From assembly GCF_900631615.1 (NCBI RefSeq), contig NZ_LR131273.1:930001-994000 (forward strand): DNA of 64,000 nt, in the 5' to 3' direction. Of the stretch, positions 41,140-50,506 are shown in pieces (position 1 is the stretch's first letter; every line of letters begins with the position of its first letter). The translations under genes were made by a program, and so were the position numbers. Source of the DNA: Tsukamurella paurometabola (GTDB lineage Bacteria > Actinomycetota > Actinomycetes > Mycobacteriales > Mycobacteriaceae). Below the pieces are notes generated by a model that saw only the letters and a program-made list of their open reading frames with translations, had not been told where the DNA came from and made no database searches.

Positions 41140-42921
41140 CTACGCCTGCTGCAGTAGTGAACGCACCCGATCCGCGCCGATGGCGAGCAACAGCGTCGGC
41201 AACCGTGGGCCGGTATCGCTGCCCACCAGCAAGCGGTAGAGCAGGACGAAGAATGCGCGCTGCGCCGCAGCGAGTTCTTTATCACCCTTGACTATCTGAT
41301 CGGCGCCCAGCCCGCGTTGCACCTTGGCGACGCCGTACACCTGATGGGTGATCCCGGCGAGCGACCAGTCGTCCTCGAGCCGGCCGAGACCGGCCGGGGC
41401 GGGAACGCCGGAGCCCTCCAGCAGCAGCCGCAGGCCCTCCCGCTGCTCGTCGGTGAGCGAGCCCAGCAGCTCGGTGTCCGGCTCGGTCCGCACGACGGTG
41501 CGCTCCTCGGCGGGCATCTGCTCGGCGACCCAGGTGGTCGCGCGGTCGAGGCGCGGCCGCAGCGGCGCCAGGTCCGCGAGCGGCTGGTCGGGCTCGAGCG
41601 CGGCCAGGATGCGCAGGGTCTGCTCGTCGTCGCCGGTGGTGATGTCGACGACCGAGGCCAGCGTCTTGTACGGCATGGGGCGCGGCGTCAGCGGCAGCTC
41701 CCGCACCCGCCCCGAGGCGGTGTCCAGCACCGATGCCGCACGGGCGTGCGCGGCGATGTCGCCGGGCTGCGCCTTGTCGCCGGCCGTCTTGCGGACCAGC
41801 GCGTCCCACTCGTCGTAGGTGCGCGGCAGGTCGCCGTCCAGCGCCACGTCGAAGGACTGGTTCGGCTTCTTGCGCCCGTACAGCCACCGGAGCAGCGGCG
41901 GTTCCAGGTAGCGCAGCGCGACCGCGGCGGTCGGGACGCCGCCCTTCGACGACGACATCTTCGCCATCCCGCGGATACCGACGAAGGCGTACATCGGGCC
42001 GAGCGGCCGCTTCCACCCGAAGATCGGGGCCACGTCCTTGCCCACCGCGAACGACGAGCCGGGCGACTGGTGATCGACGCCCGACGGCTCGAAGGTGATC
42101 TTCTCGAAAGCCCAGCGCATCGGCCAATCGACCTTCCACACCAGTTTTCCGTTGGTGTGTTCGCGCAGTGTCACGGTCTCGGTATGACCGCACCGACAAA
42201 CATATGTCAGCGCGGTCGTTTCCTCGTCGTACGCCGTTACCGTGGTGAAATCGGTCCCGCATACGGAGCAGTACGGCTTGTACGGGTAGTAGCCGGAATC
42301 ACCCGATCCGTCCGCGTCCTCCGCGGCGCCGGATCCCGCCTCGGCGATCGCCTCCGCGGATTCCGCGTCCGATTCCGGCGCATTTCCGGCGGCCGCGGGC
42401 GATTGCCCGCGATCGAGCGTCCGATAACGCTCCAGGATGGAATCGATGCGGCCGCGCTGCGCCATCGCGTGCAGCACCTGCTCGGTGTACGCACCAGAGG
42501 TGTACATCTGCGTCTGACTGATTCCGCGGTACTCGACGCCGAGATCCTCCAGCGCACCCTGCAATTCACGACGGAAATGCTCGGCCCAGTTCTCCGCGTC
42601 CGAGCCGTGGGGCGCGGGAACGCGTGTCAGTGGTTTACCGATGTGCTCGTCCCAGGAGGAATCGACACCGGGGACCTTGGGGACCTTACGGAAGCGGTCG
42701 AAGTCGTCCCAGGAGATGATGTGCTCCACCTGCAGGCCCCGGCGGCGCAGCTCGTCGGCCACCAGGTGCGGCACCATCACCTCGCGGAGGTTGCCCAGGT
42801 GGATCGGGCCCGACGGGGAGATGCCCGACGCCACCTTCACCGGCGTCCCGTTGCGCTCGGCGAAGGCCACGGCCTCATCCGCGAGGCGGGAGACCCAATC
42901 GTCCAGGGGTGCAGTAGTCAC
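41140..42921 (-). CDS. lysS: lysine--tRNA ligase, class I
   Basis: 593 residues of the archaeal-type class I LysRS (LysK), not the usual bacterial class II enzyme. Rossmann-fold motifs: SGISPSGPIHLGN (HIGH-like, 32-44), SWDDFDRFRK, and KMSSSKGG (KMSKS-like, second third of the protein). Zinc-ribbon cysteines CSVCG and CRCGH are in the connective part. An acidic Ala/Glu/Ser insertion sits at about residues 180-215 ahead of the zinc ribbon. C-terminal helical anticodon domain is complete. It occupies the position of class II lysS (Rv3598c) in M. tuberculosis. Alternative naming lysK. Confidence 0.9.
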   Translation of the reverse strand: MTTAPLDDWVSRLADEAVAFAERNGTPVKVASGISPSGPIHLGNLREVMVPHLVADELRRRGLQVEHIISWDDFDRFRKVPKVPGVDSSWDEHIGKPLTRVPAPHGSDAENWAEHFRRELQGALEDLGVEYRGISQTQMYTSGAYTEQVLHAMAQRGRIDSILERYRTLDRGQSPAAAGNAPESDAESAEAIAEAGSGAAEDADGSGDSGYYPYKPYCSVCGTDFTTVTAYDEETTALTYVCRCGHTETVTLREHTNGKLVWKVDWPMRWAFEKITFEPSGVDHQSPGSSFAVGKDVAPIFGWKRPLGPMYAFVGIRGMAKMSSSKGGVPTAAVALRYLEPPLLRWLYGRKKPNQSFDVALDGDLPRTYDEWDALVRKTAGDKAQPGDIAAHARAASVLDTASGRVRELPLTPRPMPYKTLASVVDITTGDDEQTLRILAALEPDQPLADLAPLRPRLDRATTWVAEQMPAEERTVVRTEPDTELLGSLTDEQREGLRLLLEGSGVPAPAGLGRLEDDWSLAGITHQVYGVAKVQRGLGADQIVKGDKELAAAQRAFFVLLYRLLVGSDTGPRLPTLLLAIGADRVRSLLQQA

Positions 42922-43058
42922 GGGCCGTCATTCTACCGACGCGGGTCCGAGCGCCGACGGTGCGCCGATCGTGCGGCGCCGCCCGCTCCACCCGCGTCCC
43001 CATTCCACTCGGGTTCCCGCTCCCAGCGGGGAACAGGCGTCCCCGGGAGCATTCGGCG

Positions 43059-43082
43059 TCCCCTCGCCTGCAGTCGAGGGGA
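43059..43082 (-). terminator. hairpin downstream of the rhodanese gene
   Basis: TCCCCTCG and CGAGGGGA around an 8-nt loop, 64-87 nt after the rhodanese stop on the minus strand. A second, bulged hairpin (about 43012-43033) lies further on. The rest of 42922-43145 shows nothing else. Confidence 0.4.
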
Positions 43083-43145
43083 GACCAACTCGATCCGGGG
43101 TGACCGGCTCCCACAGGGGAGCGGATCGCCGGCGGTCGGCCGGGA

Positions 43146-43520
43146 TCAGGCCTCGTGGGCGGCGAACTGGGCGAGCGTGCGCTCGTAGGACTCGGACGCT
43201 CCGGCGCGCCCGGCGCCGGGGGCGATGCCCAGCGCCAGCGCCCGGAAGCCGCCGTCGACGGACGAGGCCTGCACGCCCCGGTCCCGGAGGCGGGTGGCGA
43301 TCGCGGCGGCGGTGGCGCCGTTGCCGCTGACCAGCAGCCACTGCGCGTCGGGGCCGGCCGCCGCGAGGCTGGTGGGGAGGCCGGGCACGAGCCGGGCGGC
43401 GACGGCGGCCGCGTCGAGCGCCACGGCGCCCGGGAGGATGCCGTCGCGGTTGCGCTCGGACTGATCGCGGACGTCGACGACGATCTGGCCGGCGGCGGGC
43501 GTGAAGTGCACGGGGTGCAT
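43146..43520 (-). CDS. rhodanese-like domain protein lacking the catalytic cysteine
   Basis: 124 residues of the rhodanese fold: VVDVRDQSERNRDGILPGAVAL, then the active-site loop position LLVSGNGATAAAIATRL. Rhodaneses have C-x-x-G-x-R/S there; here Ser-Gly-Asn-Gly replaces it and the protein contains no cysteine at all, so sulfur transfer by a persulfide is impossible. It may be a regulatory or binding module. ATG with GGAG nine bases before. A Cys-rich leader peptide and a small hairpin precede it, linking its expression to cysteine supply. Confidence 0.8.
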   Translation of the reverse strand: MHPVHFTPAAGQIVVDVRDQSERNRDGILPGAVALDAAAVAARLVPGLPTSLAAAGPDAQWLLVSGNGATAAAIATRLRDRGVQASSVDGGFRALALGIAPGAGRAGASESYERTLAQFAAHEA

Positions 43521-43546
43521 CGAGGATTCTCCAGGAGGGTGGCGGA

Positions 43547-43562
43547 GCGCGTGGAAACGCGC
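43547..43562 (-). promoter_or_regulatory. small hairpin between leader peptide and rhodanese gene
   Basis: GCGCGT-GGAA-ACGCGC, perfect 6-bp stem, 29 nt after the leader-peptide stop and 27 nt before the rhodanese ATG. Fits an element whose folding depends on ribosome position on the leader. Confidence 0.4.
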
Positions 43563-43590
43563 GTCCGGGCAGCGGAAGGGGGCCGGGTTC

Positions 43591-43635
43591 CTAGCGGACC
43601 CGACAACACTCCATGCAGCTGCGCACCTGGCTCAT
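43591..43635 (-). CDS. Cys-rich leader peptide, 14 residues
   Basis: Reads MSQVRSCMECCRVR then TAG: three cysteines in 14 residues, two adjacent. TAGCTT on the minus strand lies 7 bases before the ATG, so the mRNA could begin at the start codon (leaderless). The rhodanese-family gene starts 70 nt downstream. Short Cys-rich, leaderless ORFs upstream of sulfur genes are known in mycobacteria as cysteine-responsive attenuators; the layout here is the same. It is too short to be a domain and was found by reading the intergenic region. Confidence 0.65.
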   Translation of the reverse strand: MSQVRSCMECCRVR

Positions 43636-43684
43636 GACAGCGAAGCTAGCACCCCGCCGCCGCGCCCGGCAAGAGTTCGAATCA

Positions 43685-44527
43685 TCAGTGACGCGAATCG
43701 GTGCCGCGGGTTCCCGCACGCTTCTCCCGCTGAGCGCGGTTCGCGCACTCACGCAGGTACACGGCCCGCAGGCCCTGCAGCGTCAGGTCGGCGCGGTGGT
43801 CGGTCACCGTGGCGCACTCCGGGGCGATGCCCTCGTCGAAGCCGCCCGTCGCGACCACCCGGGCCCCGGGCACCACGTCGAGCGCACGGCCGACCAGGGC
43901 GTCCACCATGCCCGCGAAGCCGTAAATGATGCCCGACTGCAGCGCCTCCACGGTGTTCTTGCCGACCACCGACCGGGGCGCGACGAGCTCGACGCGCCGC
44001 AGCGCCACGGTCCGCTCGGCGAGCGCGTCCAGCGCGCTGCCCACGCCCGCGGCGATCGCGCCGCCGAGGAACTCCCCCTTCGCGCTCACCACGTCCACCC
44101 GCGTCGACGTGCCGAAATCCACCACGACGCACGGCACCCCTCCCTCGCGGCCGATCAGCTCGAAGGCTCCGGCGGCGTTGGCGACGCGATCGGTACCCAC
44201 CTCGCGCGGGTTGTCGACCAGCAGCGGCACCCCGGTCTTCACGCCGGGCTCGAGGATCACGTGCTCGGCGGCCGGGTAGTACCGGGGCATCACGGCACGC
44301 AGCGAGCGCAGCAGTTCCGGCACCGTCGACAGGACGCTCACGCCGCGTACCCGCGCGGGGTCGACGCCCGCGCCGGTGAGGAAGCCGTTCAGGATGAGCG
44401 CCAGCTCGTCCGAGGTCATCCGCGGATCGCTGCGCAGCCGCCACGTGCCGAGGAGCTCCTCCCCCGCGGCCGACGCGAACAGCCCGACGGTGACCGAGGT
44501 GTTGCCGGCGTCGATCGCCAGCAGCAT
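43685..44527 (-). CDS. coaX: type III pantothenate kinase
   Basis: 280 residues of the ASKHA fold: [17 protein letters not shown] (phosphate loop with Asp6), GTDRVANAAGA, VVDFGTSTRVDVVSAKGEFL and the VATGGF adenosine motif. It phosphorylates pantothenate in CoA synthesis. The family usually reads GTATTFD where this has GTSTRVD, so activity should not be assumed; the M. tuberculosis homolog is also reported as inactive. ATG overlaps the panD stop by one base. Last gene of the DUF2520-panC-panD-coaX operon. Confidence 0.88.
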   Translation of the reverse strand: MLLAIDAGNTSVTVGLFASAAGEELLGTWRLRSDPRMTSDELALILNGFLTGAGVDPARVRGVSVLSTVPELLRSLRAVMPRYYPAAEHVILEPGVKTGVPLLVDNPREVGTDRVANAAGAFELIGREGGVPCVVVDFGTSTRVDVVSAKGEFLGGAIAAGVGSALDALAERTVALRRVELVAPRSVVGKNTVEALQSGIIYGFAGMVDALVGRALDVVPGARVVATGGFDEGIAPECATVTDHRADLTLQGLRAVYLRECANRAQREKRAGTRGTDSRH

Positions 44528-44961
44528 CAGATCCCGCCCGTGACCAGCGCGCCACTGCCGCGGCCGGTGACCAGGCCGAAACCGTCCGGCACGTGCGCCG
44601 CGTCCGTGGTCAGCTCGACCGGCTTGTTGTCGGAGTCGACGAACACGACGCTCGGCGCGTAGGTCTTCAGCTCCTCCTCGTTCAGCTGGCCGTAGGCGAT
44701 GAGGATGACGATGTCGCCCGGGTTCACCAGATGCGCGGCGGCGCCGTTGATCCCGATGACTCCGCTGCCCCGCTCGCCGGCGATGGTGTACGTCTCCAGG
44801 CGCGCGCCGTTGGTCACGTCGACGATGGCGACCTGCTCGCCCTCCAGCAGGTTCGCGGCGTCCAGCAGATCCGCGTCGACGGTGACCGACCCCACGTAGT
44901 GCAGGTTCGCCTCCGTCACCGTCGCGCGGTGGATCTTGCTGGTCATCATGGTGCGCAGCAT
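44527..44961 (-). CDS. panD: aspartate 1-decarboxylase
   Basis: 144-residue proenzyme that self-cleaves at Gly24-Ser25 (HYVGSVTVD) to form the pyruvoyl cofactor; makes beta-alanine for pantothenate. Lys9 (SKIHRATVT) and Tyr58-type residues ([13 protein letters not shown]) are present. The ATG at 44959-44961 gives the conserved MLRT start and overlaps the panC stop (TGATG). The C-terminal tail of about 25 residues is Thr/Gly-rich, as in mycobacteria. Confidence 0.95.
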   Translation of the reverse strand: MLRTMMTSKIHRATVTEANLHYVGSVTVDADLLDAANLLEGEQVAIVDVTNGARLETYTIAGERGSGVIGINGAAAHLVNPGDIVILIAYGQLNEEELKTYAPSVVFVDSDNKPVELTTDAAHVPDGFGLVTGRGSGALVTGGI

Positions 44962-45893
44962 CACTGGGCCTCCACTCCGCCGACGAGGCCCGCCCGCTCC
45001 GCTCCCGGCTCCTCCAGGAAACCGGTGCCGATGGCGATGCCGACGTTGTCCAGCAGGCGCGTGGTACCCACCTTGGCGGCCACCAGCAGCCGGCCGTCAC
45101 CGCGTTCCGGCGCGGTTCCCAGGTCGGGGGCGCGCAGCTCCAGGTACTGCACGTCGATCTCGGGGCGCGACGCGAGCACCTCGTTCGCGGCGGCGAGGAT
45201 GGCGCTCTCGCCGCCCTGCGCTGCGTAGGCGCCGGCGAGCAGCGCCGCGGAGAGGGCGGTCGCGGCCTCCCGCTCGGCCTCCGACAGGTAGACGTTGCGC
45301 GAGCTCATCGCCAGGCCGTCGGCCTCCCGCACCGTCGGGACGCCGACGATCTTGACGTCCATGTTCAGGTCCGTCACCATCTGCCGCACCAGCACGAGCT
45401 GCTGGTAGTCCTTCTCACCGAAGTACGCGGTGTGCGGCCGGACGATGTTGAGCAGCTTGTTCACCACGGTGAGCATGCCCGCGAAGTGCGTCGGGCGGCT
45501 GTCGGCCTCGAGGCCCAGGCCGGCGGGGCCGGGCTGGATGGTGGTGCGCGGGCCGTTCGGGTACATCTCGGCGGCCGACGGCGCGAACACCAGCTCGACG
45601 CCCGCGGCGCGCAGCTTCTCGACGTCGGCGTCCAGCGTGCGCGGGTACGCGTCGAGGTCCTCGTTCGCGCCGAACTGCAACGGGTTCACGAAGATCGACA
45701 CCACGACGACGGCGCCGTTCAGCTTGGCCGCGTGCACGAGCTCCAGGTGGCCCGCGTGCAGCGCGCCCATCGTCGGCACGAACGCGATCTGCCGCCCGGT
45801 CGACTTGAGGGCGGAGGTGACCTTGGTCAGCTGCGCCGGATCGTGGTGCACCGTCAGCTGACCGGGGGTGTACGGGCGGGTGGGTGCGCTCAT
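44961..45893 (-). CDS. panC: pantoate--beta-alanine ligase
   Basis: 310 residues, nucleotidyltransferase fold: [20 protein letters not shown] (HIGH-like), [36 protein letters not shown], and KMSKS-like [10 protein letters not shown]. Makes pantothenate from pantoate and the beta-alanine supplied by PanD. Start ATG overlaps the upstream gene's stop by ATGA and its stop overlaps panD by TGATG. Whole operon translated in close coupling. Confidence 0.95.
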   Translation of the reverse strand: MSAPTRPYTPGQLTVHHDPAQLTKVTSALKSTGRQIAFVPTMGALHAGHLELVHAAKLNGAVVVVSIFVNPLQFGANEDLDAYPRTLDADVEKLRAAGVELVFAPSAAEMYPNGPRTTIQPGPAGLGLEADSRPTHFAGMLTVVNKLLNIVRPHTAYFGEKDYQQLVLVRQMVTDLNMDVKIVGVPTVREADGLAMSSRNVYLSEAEREAATALSAALLAGAYAAQGGESAILAAANEVLASRPEIDVQYLELRAPDLGTAPERGDGRLLVAAKVGTTRLLDNVGIAIGTGFLEEPGAERAGLVGGVEAQ

Positions 45894-46840
45894 CGGTTTT
45901 CCTTCTCGAGGGCGGGATCGATCATGGCTGAGGTTCCGGATTGGGCTGCCGCGCGCCGGGATTGGGCGCGGTAGGCGTCGGCGATGGCGGGGTCGACGGT
46001 GTCGATCGCGGCGAGGTGACGGATGACGGCCGCCGTGTCGCCGCGCGCGGCGGGGCCGGTCAGGGCGGACGGTCCGCGGGTCAGCGCGTTCTCGAGGGCG
46101 GCGCGGGCCAGGGGGCCGAGTACGCGCTCGGCGAGCCCCTCGGCCGGTCCGCCGACGGTGTCGGCCCCGATCCCGCCCGCGAGGGCGGCGCGCAGGGCGA
46201 CCACCGCATCGTCGACGAGGGCCACGAGGTGGTTCGCGCCGTGCGCGAGGGCGGCGTGGTACAGCGGGCGGGCCGATTCCGGCACCCGGACGGGCTCGGC
46301 CCCGATCTCCAGAGCGAGGGCCTGGCCGACGGCGTGACCGATCTCGTCGGCGGCCGTGACGCCGACGCAGCACGTGGCGAGCCGCGCGGTGTCCTCCGGA
46401 TCGTCGACGAAGGTCATGGCGGGATGGAAGGCGATGGTCGTGCAGCCGAGCCGGGCGAGCGGCGCGAGCACGCCCACGCCGAGGGCGCCCGAGGTGTGCA
46501 GCACGATCGCGGACGGGTTCACGCGCCCGGCGAGCTCGTCGACCAGGGCGGGGAGCGCCGTGTCGGGCACGGCCAGGATGAGCAGCTCGGCCTTCTCGGC
46601 GATCACCGCGGGGGCGTCGAGGCGGGCCTCGGGAAGACGGTGCGCGGCGCGTTCGCGGGAGCGGTGCGACGGTGCGGATGCGGCGGTGACGATGTGCCCG
46701 GCGCGGTCGAAGGCGGCGCCGAGGGCGGTGCCGACGCGGCCCGCGGAGATGACGCCCACGGACAGTCGCGCGGGGGTGGGGGGATTGGGGATGCCCGCCA
46801 GCCGATCGACGGCATCAGGCGAGTCCGAGAACTCGGGCAT
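45890..46840 (-). CDS. Rossmann-like and DUF2520 domain protein (Rv3603c-like)
   Basis: 316 residues: Rossmann segment [21 protein letters not shown] near residues 28-48 and [19 protein letters not shown], then the DUF2520 helical half ([36 protein letters not shown]). Resembles ketopantoate-reductase/prephenate-dehydrogenase-like dehydrogenases; because it heads the panC-panD-coaX operon it may act in pantothenate synthesis (ketopantoate reduction), which is inference. ATG start. Confidence 0.82.
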   Translation of the reverse strand: MPEFSDSPDAVDRLAGIPNPPTPARLSVGVISAGRVGTALGAAFDRAGHIVTAASAPSHRSRERAAHRLPEARLDAPAVIAEKAELLILAVPDTALPALVDELAGRVNPSAIVLHTSGALGVGVLAPLARLGCTTIAFHPAMTFVDDPEDTARLATCCVGVTAADEIGHAVGQALALEIGAEPVRVPESARPLYHAALAHGANHLVALVDDAVVALRAALAGGIGADTVGGPAEGLAERVLGPLARAALENALTRGPSALTGPAARGDTAAVIRHLAAIDTVDPAIADAYRAQSRRAAAQSGTSAMIDPALEKENR

Positions 46841-46951
46841 GGGCGTACGCCTCCAAGGGGGTCGTTCCAGTCCCGCGTCGCGGGTACCAGACGGTCACCG
46901 AAAGGCTATGCCCGTGCAGGTCGCGCGGGCAACGGCGTGTGAGCTAGATCA

Positions 46952-48232
46952 TCACTCGGGCTTGCGGCGCCGACCGCCGCTGGACCGCTCGGTGTCGGCG
47001 TTCATCCGCGCGATGAGGTCGGCGACGGTGCTGCCGGAGGTGTGCTGGCCGGCGTGGCCCGACTCGACCTGCTGCTCCTGCCGGTCCTCGGGGGCCTGTT
47101 CCGGCGGGGTGCGCCGCTGGTCCTGCGCCCAGGGCCGGCCCTGGGGCGCCTGCCCCTGGTGCTTGGCGCCCGGCTCCTGGCCGCCCTGGCCCGGCGTGCC
47201 CTGGCCCTGGGCGGTCGGGCCCTGGGCGGCGCCCGAGAACGGCTGGCCCTGGTACTGCGGGGCCTGCGGCGGTGCCGACTGGAACGGGGAGTACGGCGCC
47301 GCCGGAGGCGCGGCCGGCGGGGTGTCGGGGGTGTAGGGGCGGGGCGGCAGCGGCGAACGGTACCCGGACTGCGGCGCCAGCGGAACGAAGGGCTCGTCGG
47401 CGCCCTCCACGTGGTCGACGTGCTCCACGTCCACGGGCGGCTGCGCGTCGGGGGTCGACGCGGCGGACGCCGCGGGCGGCTCGTCGGTCACCACGTGGAA
47501 GACCGTGGTGGGCGACTCCTCCTGCGGGGCGCCGGCACCTGCGGGGCCCGACGGCACCGTCGGCCCCGCCGGGCCGGGCGGCACGGGCGCGGCCGGCACG
47601 TCGGTGACCGTCGCCTCGTCGATCGGCTCGCCCGCGACGGAGGTCGCGCCGTAGTAGTCGTCGACGGCGGCGTCGGGTTCGGGAACGCCGGCGAAGTCCT
47701 GCTGCGCCCGGAACCGGTCGTCGTCCTCGAAGACGGACTTGGCGCGCTGCGCGTCGAGTGCCCGCTGCTCCGCGGCGGCGTAGAGCTCGGTGTACGACGG
47801 CCCCAGGTCGCGGCCCAGCAGTTCCTCGAGGTTGGCGCGCAACGCGAGGACCTCGGCCTTGAGCGCCGTGAGCTCCTCGTTGGACTCCTCCTTGAGCTCC
47901 GCGCGGATGTCCCGCTCGACCTGCAGCTCGTACTCACGGCGCGCGCTGATCTCGCGCTCGAGTTGCAGCCCGTACACGGTCTTGAGGCCGCTCTCCTTCG
48001 ATTCGGCGGCGCGCAGGTCGCGCGAGTACCGCGCGATGAGGAAGGCGGCGATCACGAGTCCCCACACCAGCAGGATCAGGGAGACCAGACCCCAGCGCCG
48101 GTCGTCCGAGAACACCCACATGCCGGTGCCCACGACCGCCAGGAGGATCACGACGCCGAGCATCCACTGACCCGCTCCCGAGGAACGTCGCGGGACACGC
48201 TTTCGTGAACTCGGGATCGGTGGTTGCGTCAT
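46952..48232 (-). CDS. membrane protein with coiled coil and Pro/Gln-rich tail (Rv3604c-like)
   Basis: 426 residues. Two membrane segments near residues 24-40 and 48-66, a charged coiled coil (about 70-145, LEREISARREYELQVERDIR and following), then a 280-residue acidic to Pro/Ala/Gln-rich low-complexity region, ending with ADLIARMNADTERSSGGRRR. This is the DUF6779 kind of protein found next to DUF3180 and the folate genes in Mycobacteriales. Function unknown; the coiled coil and tail suggest an envelope or division scaffold. ATG start. Confidence 0.78.
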   Translation of the reverse strand: MTQPPIPSSRKRVPRRSSGAGQWMLGVVILLAVVGTGMWVFSDDRRWGLVSLILLVWGLVIAAFLIARYSRDLRAAESKESGLKTVYGLQLEREISARREYELQVERDIRAELKEESNEELTALKAEVLALRANLEELLGRDLGPSYTELYAAAEQRALDAQRAKSVFEDDDRFRAQQDFAGVPEPDAAVDDYYGATSVAGEPIDEATVTDVPAAPVPPGPAGPTVPSGPAGAGAPQEESPTTVFHVVTDEPPAASAASTPDAQPPVDVEHVDHVEGADEPFVPLAPQSGYRSPLPPRPYTPDTPPAAPPAAPYSPFQSAPPQAPQYQGQPFSGAAQGPTAQGQGTPGQGGQEPGAKHQGQAPQGRPWAQDQRRTPPEQAPEDRQEQQVESGHAGQHTSGSTVADLIARMNADTERSSGGRRRKPE

Positions 48233-48268
48233 ATCCGCGACCTTACCTTTTACCTGAGGTCGGATTCC

Positions 48269-48796
48269 TCAGGCTGGCGATGTGTCGGCGGGCTGGTCGT
48301 CGGGATCGTCGGGCGTGCGGCAGCACCGCTCCAGCCACAGTGCGGCCCCGAGGAGCAGCATCGCGCCACCGGCACCGATCCAGGCGCCGGGGCGGTCGGC
48401 GTGGGTCGCGGTCAGGCTCGCGCCCTCGGTGAGGAGGAAGACGAGCATGCCGCCGAAGAAGCCCAGGGCAACGGCCCCGAGGTACGCGGACGCCTTGGCG
48501 AGCGCCACGGCGCGGGCGACGGCGATCGGATGGATCCGGCCCGGTCCCCAGCCCACCTCACCGCGGTCGAGCCGCGAGCGCACGAGCTGCGCGATGTACA
48601 GGTCGGCGGCGGCGATGCCGTAGAGCAGCGCGCCCGCCCACACGGGCACCACCGGCACCACGTTGCGGACCAGCAGGTAGGAGCCGACGCCCACGCCCAG
48701 GACGATCACCACCAGCTCGATCCAGCTGGTCGCGCGCACCGTCGGGCCGCCCGGCTCGTCGGGCTCGCGATCCGATCGGTTCGACGGTCCGCTCAC
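48269..48796 (-). CDS. DUF3180 membrane protein (Rv3605c-like)
   Basis: 175 residues with four membrane segments (ELVVIVLGVGVGSYLLV, VVPVWAGALLYGIAAADLYI, AYLGAVALGFFGGMLVFLL, AWIGAGGAMLLLGAALWL) and DUF3180 features (IHPIAVARAVALAKASAYLG). Function unknown. The GTG start overlaps the folK stop as GTGA. Last gene of the ftsH-folate operon. Confidence 0.85.
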   Translation of the reverse strand: MSGPSNRSDREPDEPGGPTVRATSWIELVVIVLGVGVGSYLLVRNVVPVVPVWAGALLYGIAAADLYIAQLVRSRLDRGEVGWGPGRIHPIAVARAVALAKASAYLGAVALGFFGGMLVFLLTEGASLTATHADRPGAWIGAGGAMLLLGAALWLERCCRTPDDPDDQPADTSPA

Positions 48797-49281
48797 AGGC
48801 GCGTCACCTCCGCGGTCTCGTCGGCGGGCAGATCCCGCAGCAGGTCGGCGACGGCGCCGCGGCCGGGGAGCCGCGCGTCGGGGTCGGCGTCCAGCCAGGG
48901 GACCAGGACGAACGCGCGCTGGTGGGCGCGCGGGTGCGGCAGGGTCAGCTCCGGGTCGTCGGAGAGCACCGGTTCCCCGTCCTCCCACACCGCGATGACG
49001 TCGACGTCGAGGGTGCGCGGCCCCCAGCGGACGTCGCGCACGCGCTGCGCGGCGGCCTCCCGCTCGCGGGCGAACGCGAGCCAGCCGGCGGCGTCGCGCG
49101 CGGGGTCGTCGACGAGCACCGTCGCGTTGACGAAGTCGTCCTGCTCGACCCCGCCCCACGGGGGCGTGCGGTACAGCGCGGAGGCGCGGACCAGGGCCGG
49201 GCCGAGGGCGTCGATCGCGGCGCGGACGGCGGCGTCCGCGGCGCCGAGGTTGGCGCCGAGGGAGAGGACCGCGCGGCTCAT
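48793..49281 (-). CDS. folK: 2-amino-4-hydroxy-6-hydroxymethyldihydropteridine diphosphokinase
   Basis: 162 residues; pyrophosphorylates hydroxymethyl-dihydropterin for folate synthesis. LSLGANLG at the N-terminus, [20 protein letters not shown], and [11 protein letters not shown] carrying the two magnesium-binding Asp residues. The ATG overlaps the folB stop (ATGA). Short Arg/Asp-rich C-terminus. Classical HPPK length. Confidence 0.92.
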   Translation of the reverse strand: MSRAVLSLGANLGAADAAVRAAIDALGPALVRASALYRTPPWGGVEQDDFVNATVLVDDPARDAAGWLAFAREREAAAQRVRDVRWGPRTLDVDVIAVWEDGEPVLSDDPELTLPHPRAHQRAFVLVPWLDADPDARLPGRGAVADLLRDLPADETAEVTRL

Positions 49282-49658
49282 TGCACGCTCCGCGCGCCGG
49301 AGCGGGAGCGGCGGGCGACGACGGCCACGTCGGCGAAAGTGAGCGGGATCGGCGCGGACGGCTTGTGCACGGTGACCTCGACGGCGTACACCTTCTCGTC
49401 GGCGGCGATGTCGTCCGCGATCTCGGCGGCGACCGTCTCGATGAGGTTGCGCGGTTCCCCCGCGACGATGTCGTGGGCGCGCTGCGCGAGCGCGCCGTAG
49501 TCGACGGTGTCGCGCAGGTCGTCCGAGGCCGCCGCGGGCCTCGAGTCGACCCACAGCACCAGGTCGACGATGAACTCCTGCCCGTCGCGGCGCTCGTGCT
49601 CGAAGACGCCGTGGTTGCCGCGTACACGCAGGCCGGTGAGTTCGATCCGGTCCGCCAT
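49278..49658 (-). CDS. folB: dihydroneopterin aldolase
   Basis: 126 residues of the T-fold family: [20 protein letters not shown] contains the catalytic region, [18 protein letters not shown] and [12 protein letters not shown] follow, with the conserved Lys in [10 protein letters not shown]. Converts dihydroneopterin to hydroxymethyl-dihydropterin plus glycolaldehyde. The ATG overlaps the folP stop (TGATG); the stop overlaps folK (ATGA). Confidence 0.92.
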   Translation of the reverse strand: MADRIELTGLRVRGNHGVFEHERRDGQEFIVDLVLWVDSRPAAASDDLRDTVDYGALAQRAHDIVAGEPRNLIETVAAEIADDIAADEKVYAVEVTVHKPSAPIPLTFADVAVVARRSRSGARSVQ

Positions 49659-50506
49659 CAGGCACCGCCCTTCTTCCATGCCTCGGCGACGGCGATGGCG
49701 TCGGCCGTCGACCGCACGTCGTGCACGCGCACGCCCCACACGCCGGCCTGCGCGGCGAGCGCGGAGACCGCGGCGGTCGCCACCTCGCGGCCCGCCGGCT
49801 CGCGGCCACCCAGGAGCTCACCGAGGAAGCGCTTGCGGGAGGCTCCCACGAGGACACGGAAACCGGTGTCCTGCAGGGCCTGCAGGCCGTGCAGCAGCGC
49901 CCAGTTGTGGGCGGCGTTCTTCGCGAAGCCGAGGCCCGGGTCCAGCACGATGCGTTCGGGGGCGATCCCCGCGGCGACGGCGGCGTCGGCCTGGTGCAGC
50001 AGCTCGTCGCGGACCTCGGCGACGACGTCGTCGTACTCGGTGATCTCGTGGTGGATGCCGGTCCACACCGGTCCCGGCGCACCGGGCGAGGGCCGCCAGT
50101 GCATGAGGATCCAGGGGGCGTCCGAATCGGCGACGACCCGCGTCATGCCCGGGTCGGCCCGCCCTCCGGAGACGTCGTTGACGATCGCCGCGCCCGCCTC
50201 GAGCGCGGCGGCCGCGACGGAGGCGCGCATGGTGTCCACGGAGACGGCGATGCCCTCCGCGGCGAGCGCCGAGATCACCGGCACCACGCGATCGCGCTCC
50301 AGCTCGGCGGGCACGCGGTGCGCGCCGGGCCGGGTCGACTCCCCGCCCACGTCCACGATCGCGGCACCGTCGGCCACGAGGTCCCGCGCCCGCGCGACGG
50401 CGGCGGCGGGGTCGAGGTAGCGGCCACCGTCGGAGAAGGAGTCCGCGGTGACGTTCACGACGCCCATGACGAGGGTCGTGCCGCCGGTTCCGAGGCCCGC
50501 GGTCAC
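49658..50506 (-). CDS. folP: dihydropteroate synthase
   Basis: 282 residues, TIM barrel: [20 protein letters not shown] (loop 1), [14 protein letters not shown] (loop 2), [32 protein letters not shown] (pterin/phosphate site). Sulfonamide target; joins p-aminobenzoate to the pterin. GTG start overlaps the folE stop (GTGA). Confidence 0.95.
   Translation of the reverse strand: MTAGLGTGGTTLVMGVVNVTADSFSDGGRYLDPAAAVARARDLVADGAAIVDVGGESTRPGAHRVPAELERDRVVPVISALAAEGIAVSVDTMRASVAAAALEAGAAIVNDVSGGRADPGMTRVVADSDAPWILMHWRPSPGAPGPVWTGIHHEITEYDDVVAEVRDELLHQADAAVAAGIAPERIVLDPGLGFAKNAAHNWALLHGLQALQDTGFRVLVGASRKRFLGELLGGREPAGREVATAAVSALAAQAGVWGVRVHDVRSTADAIAVAEAWKKGGA

Noticed and set aside
43665-43690. 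GTTCGAATC, resembling a tRNA T-loop
   Set aside because: The flanking bases do not form the 5-bp T stem and no acceptor or anticodon stem surrounds it; it lies at the coaX stop.
46952-48208. Plus-strand frame of 388 codons opposite the DUF6779-type gene
   Set aside because: Shadow of the low-complexity Pro/Gln-rich sequence; low-complexity Arg/Gly/Leu translation without motifs.
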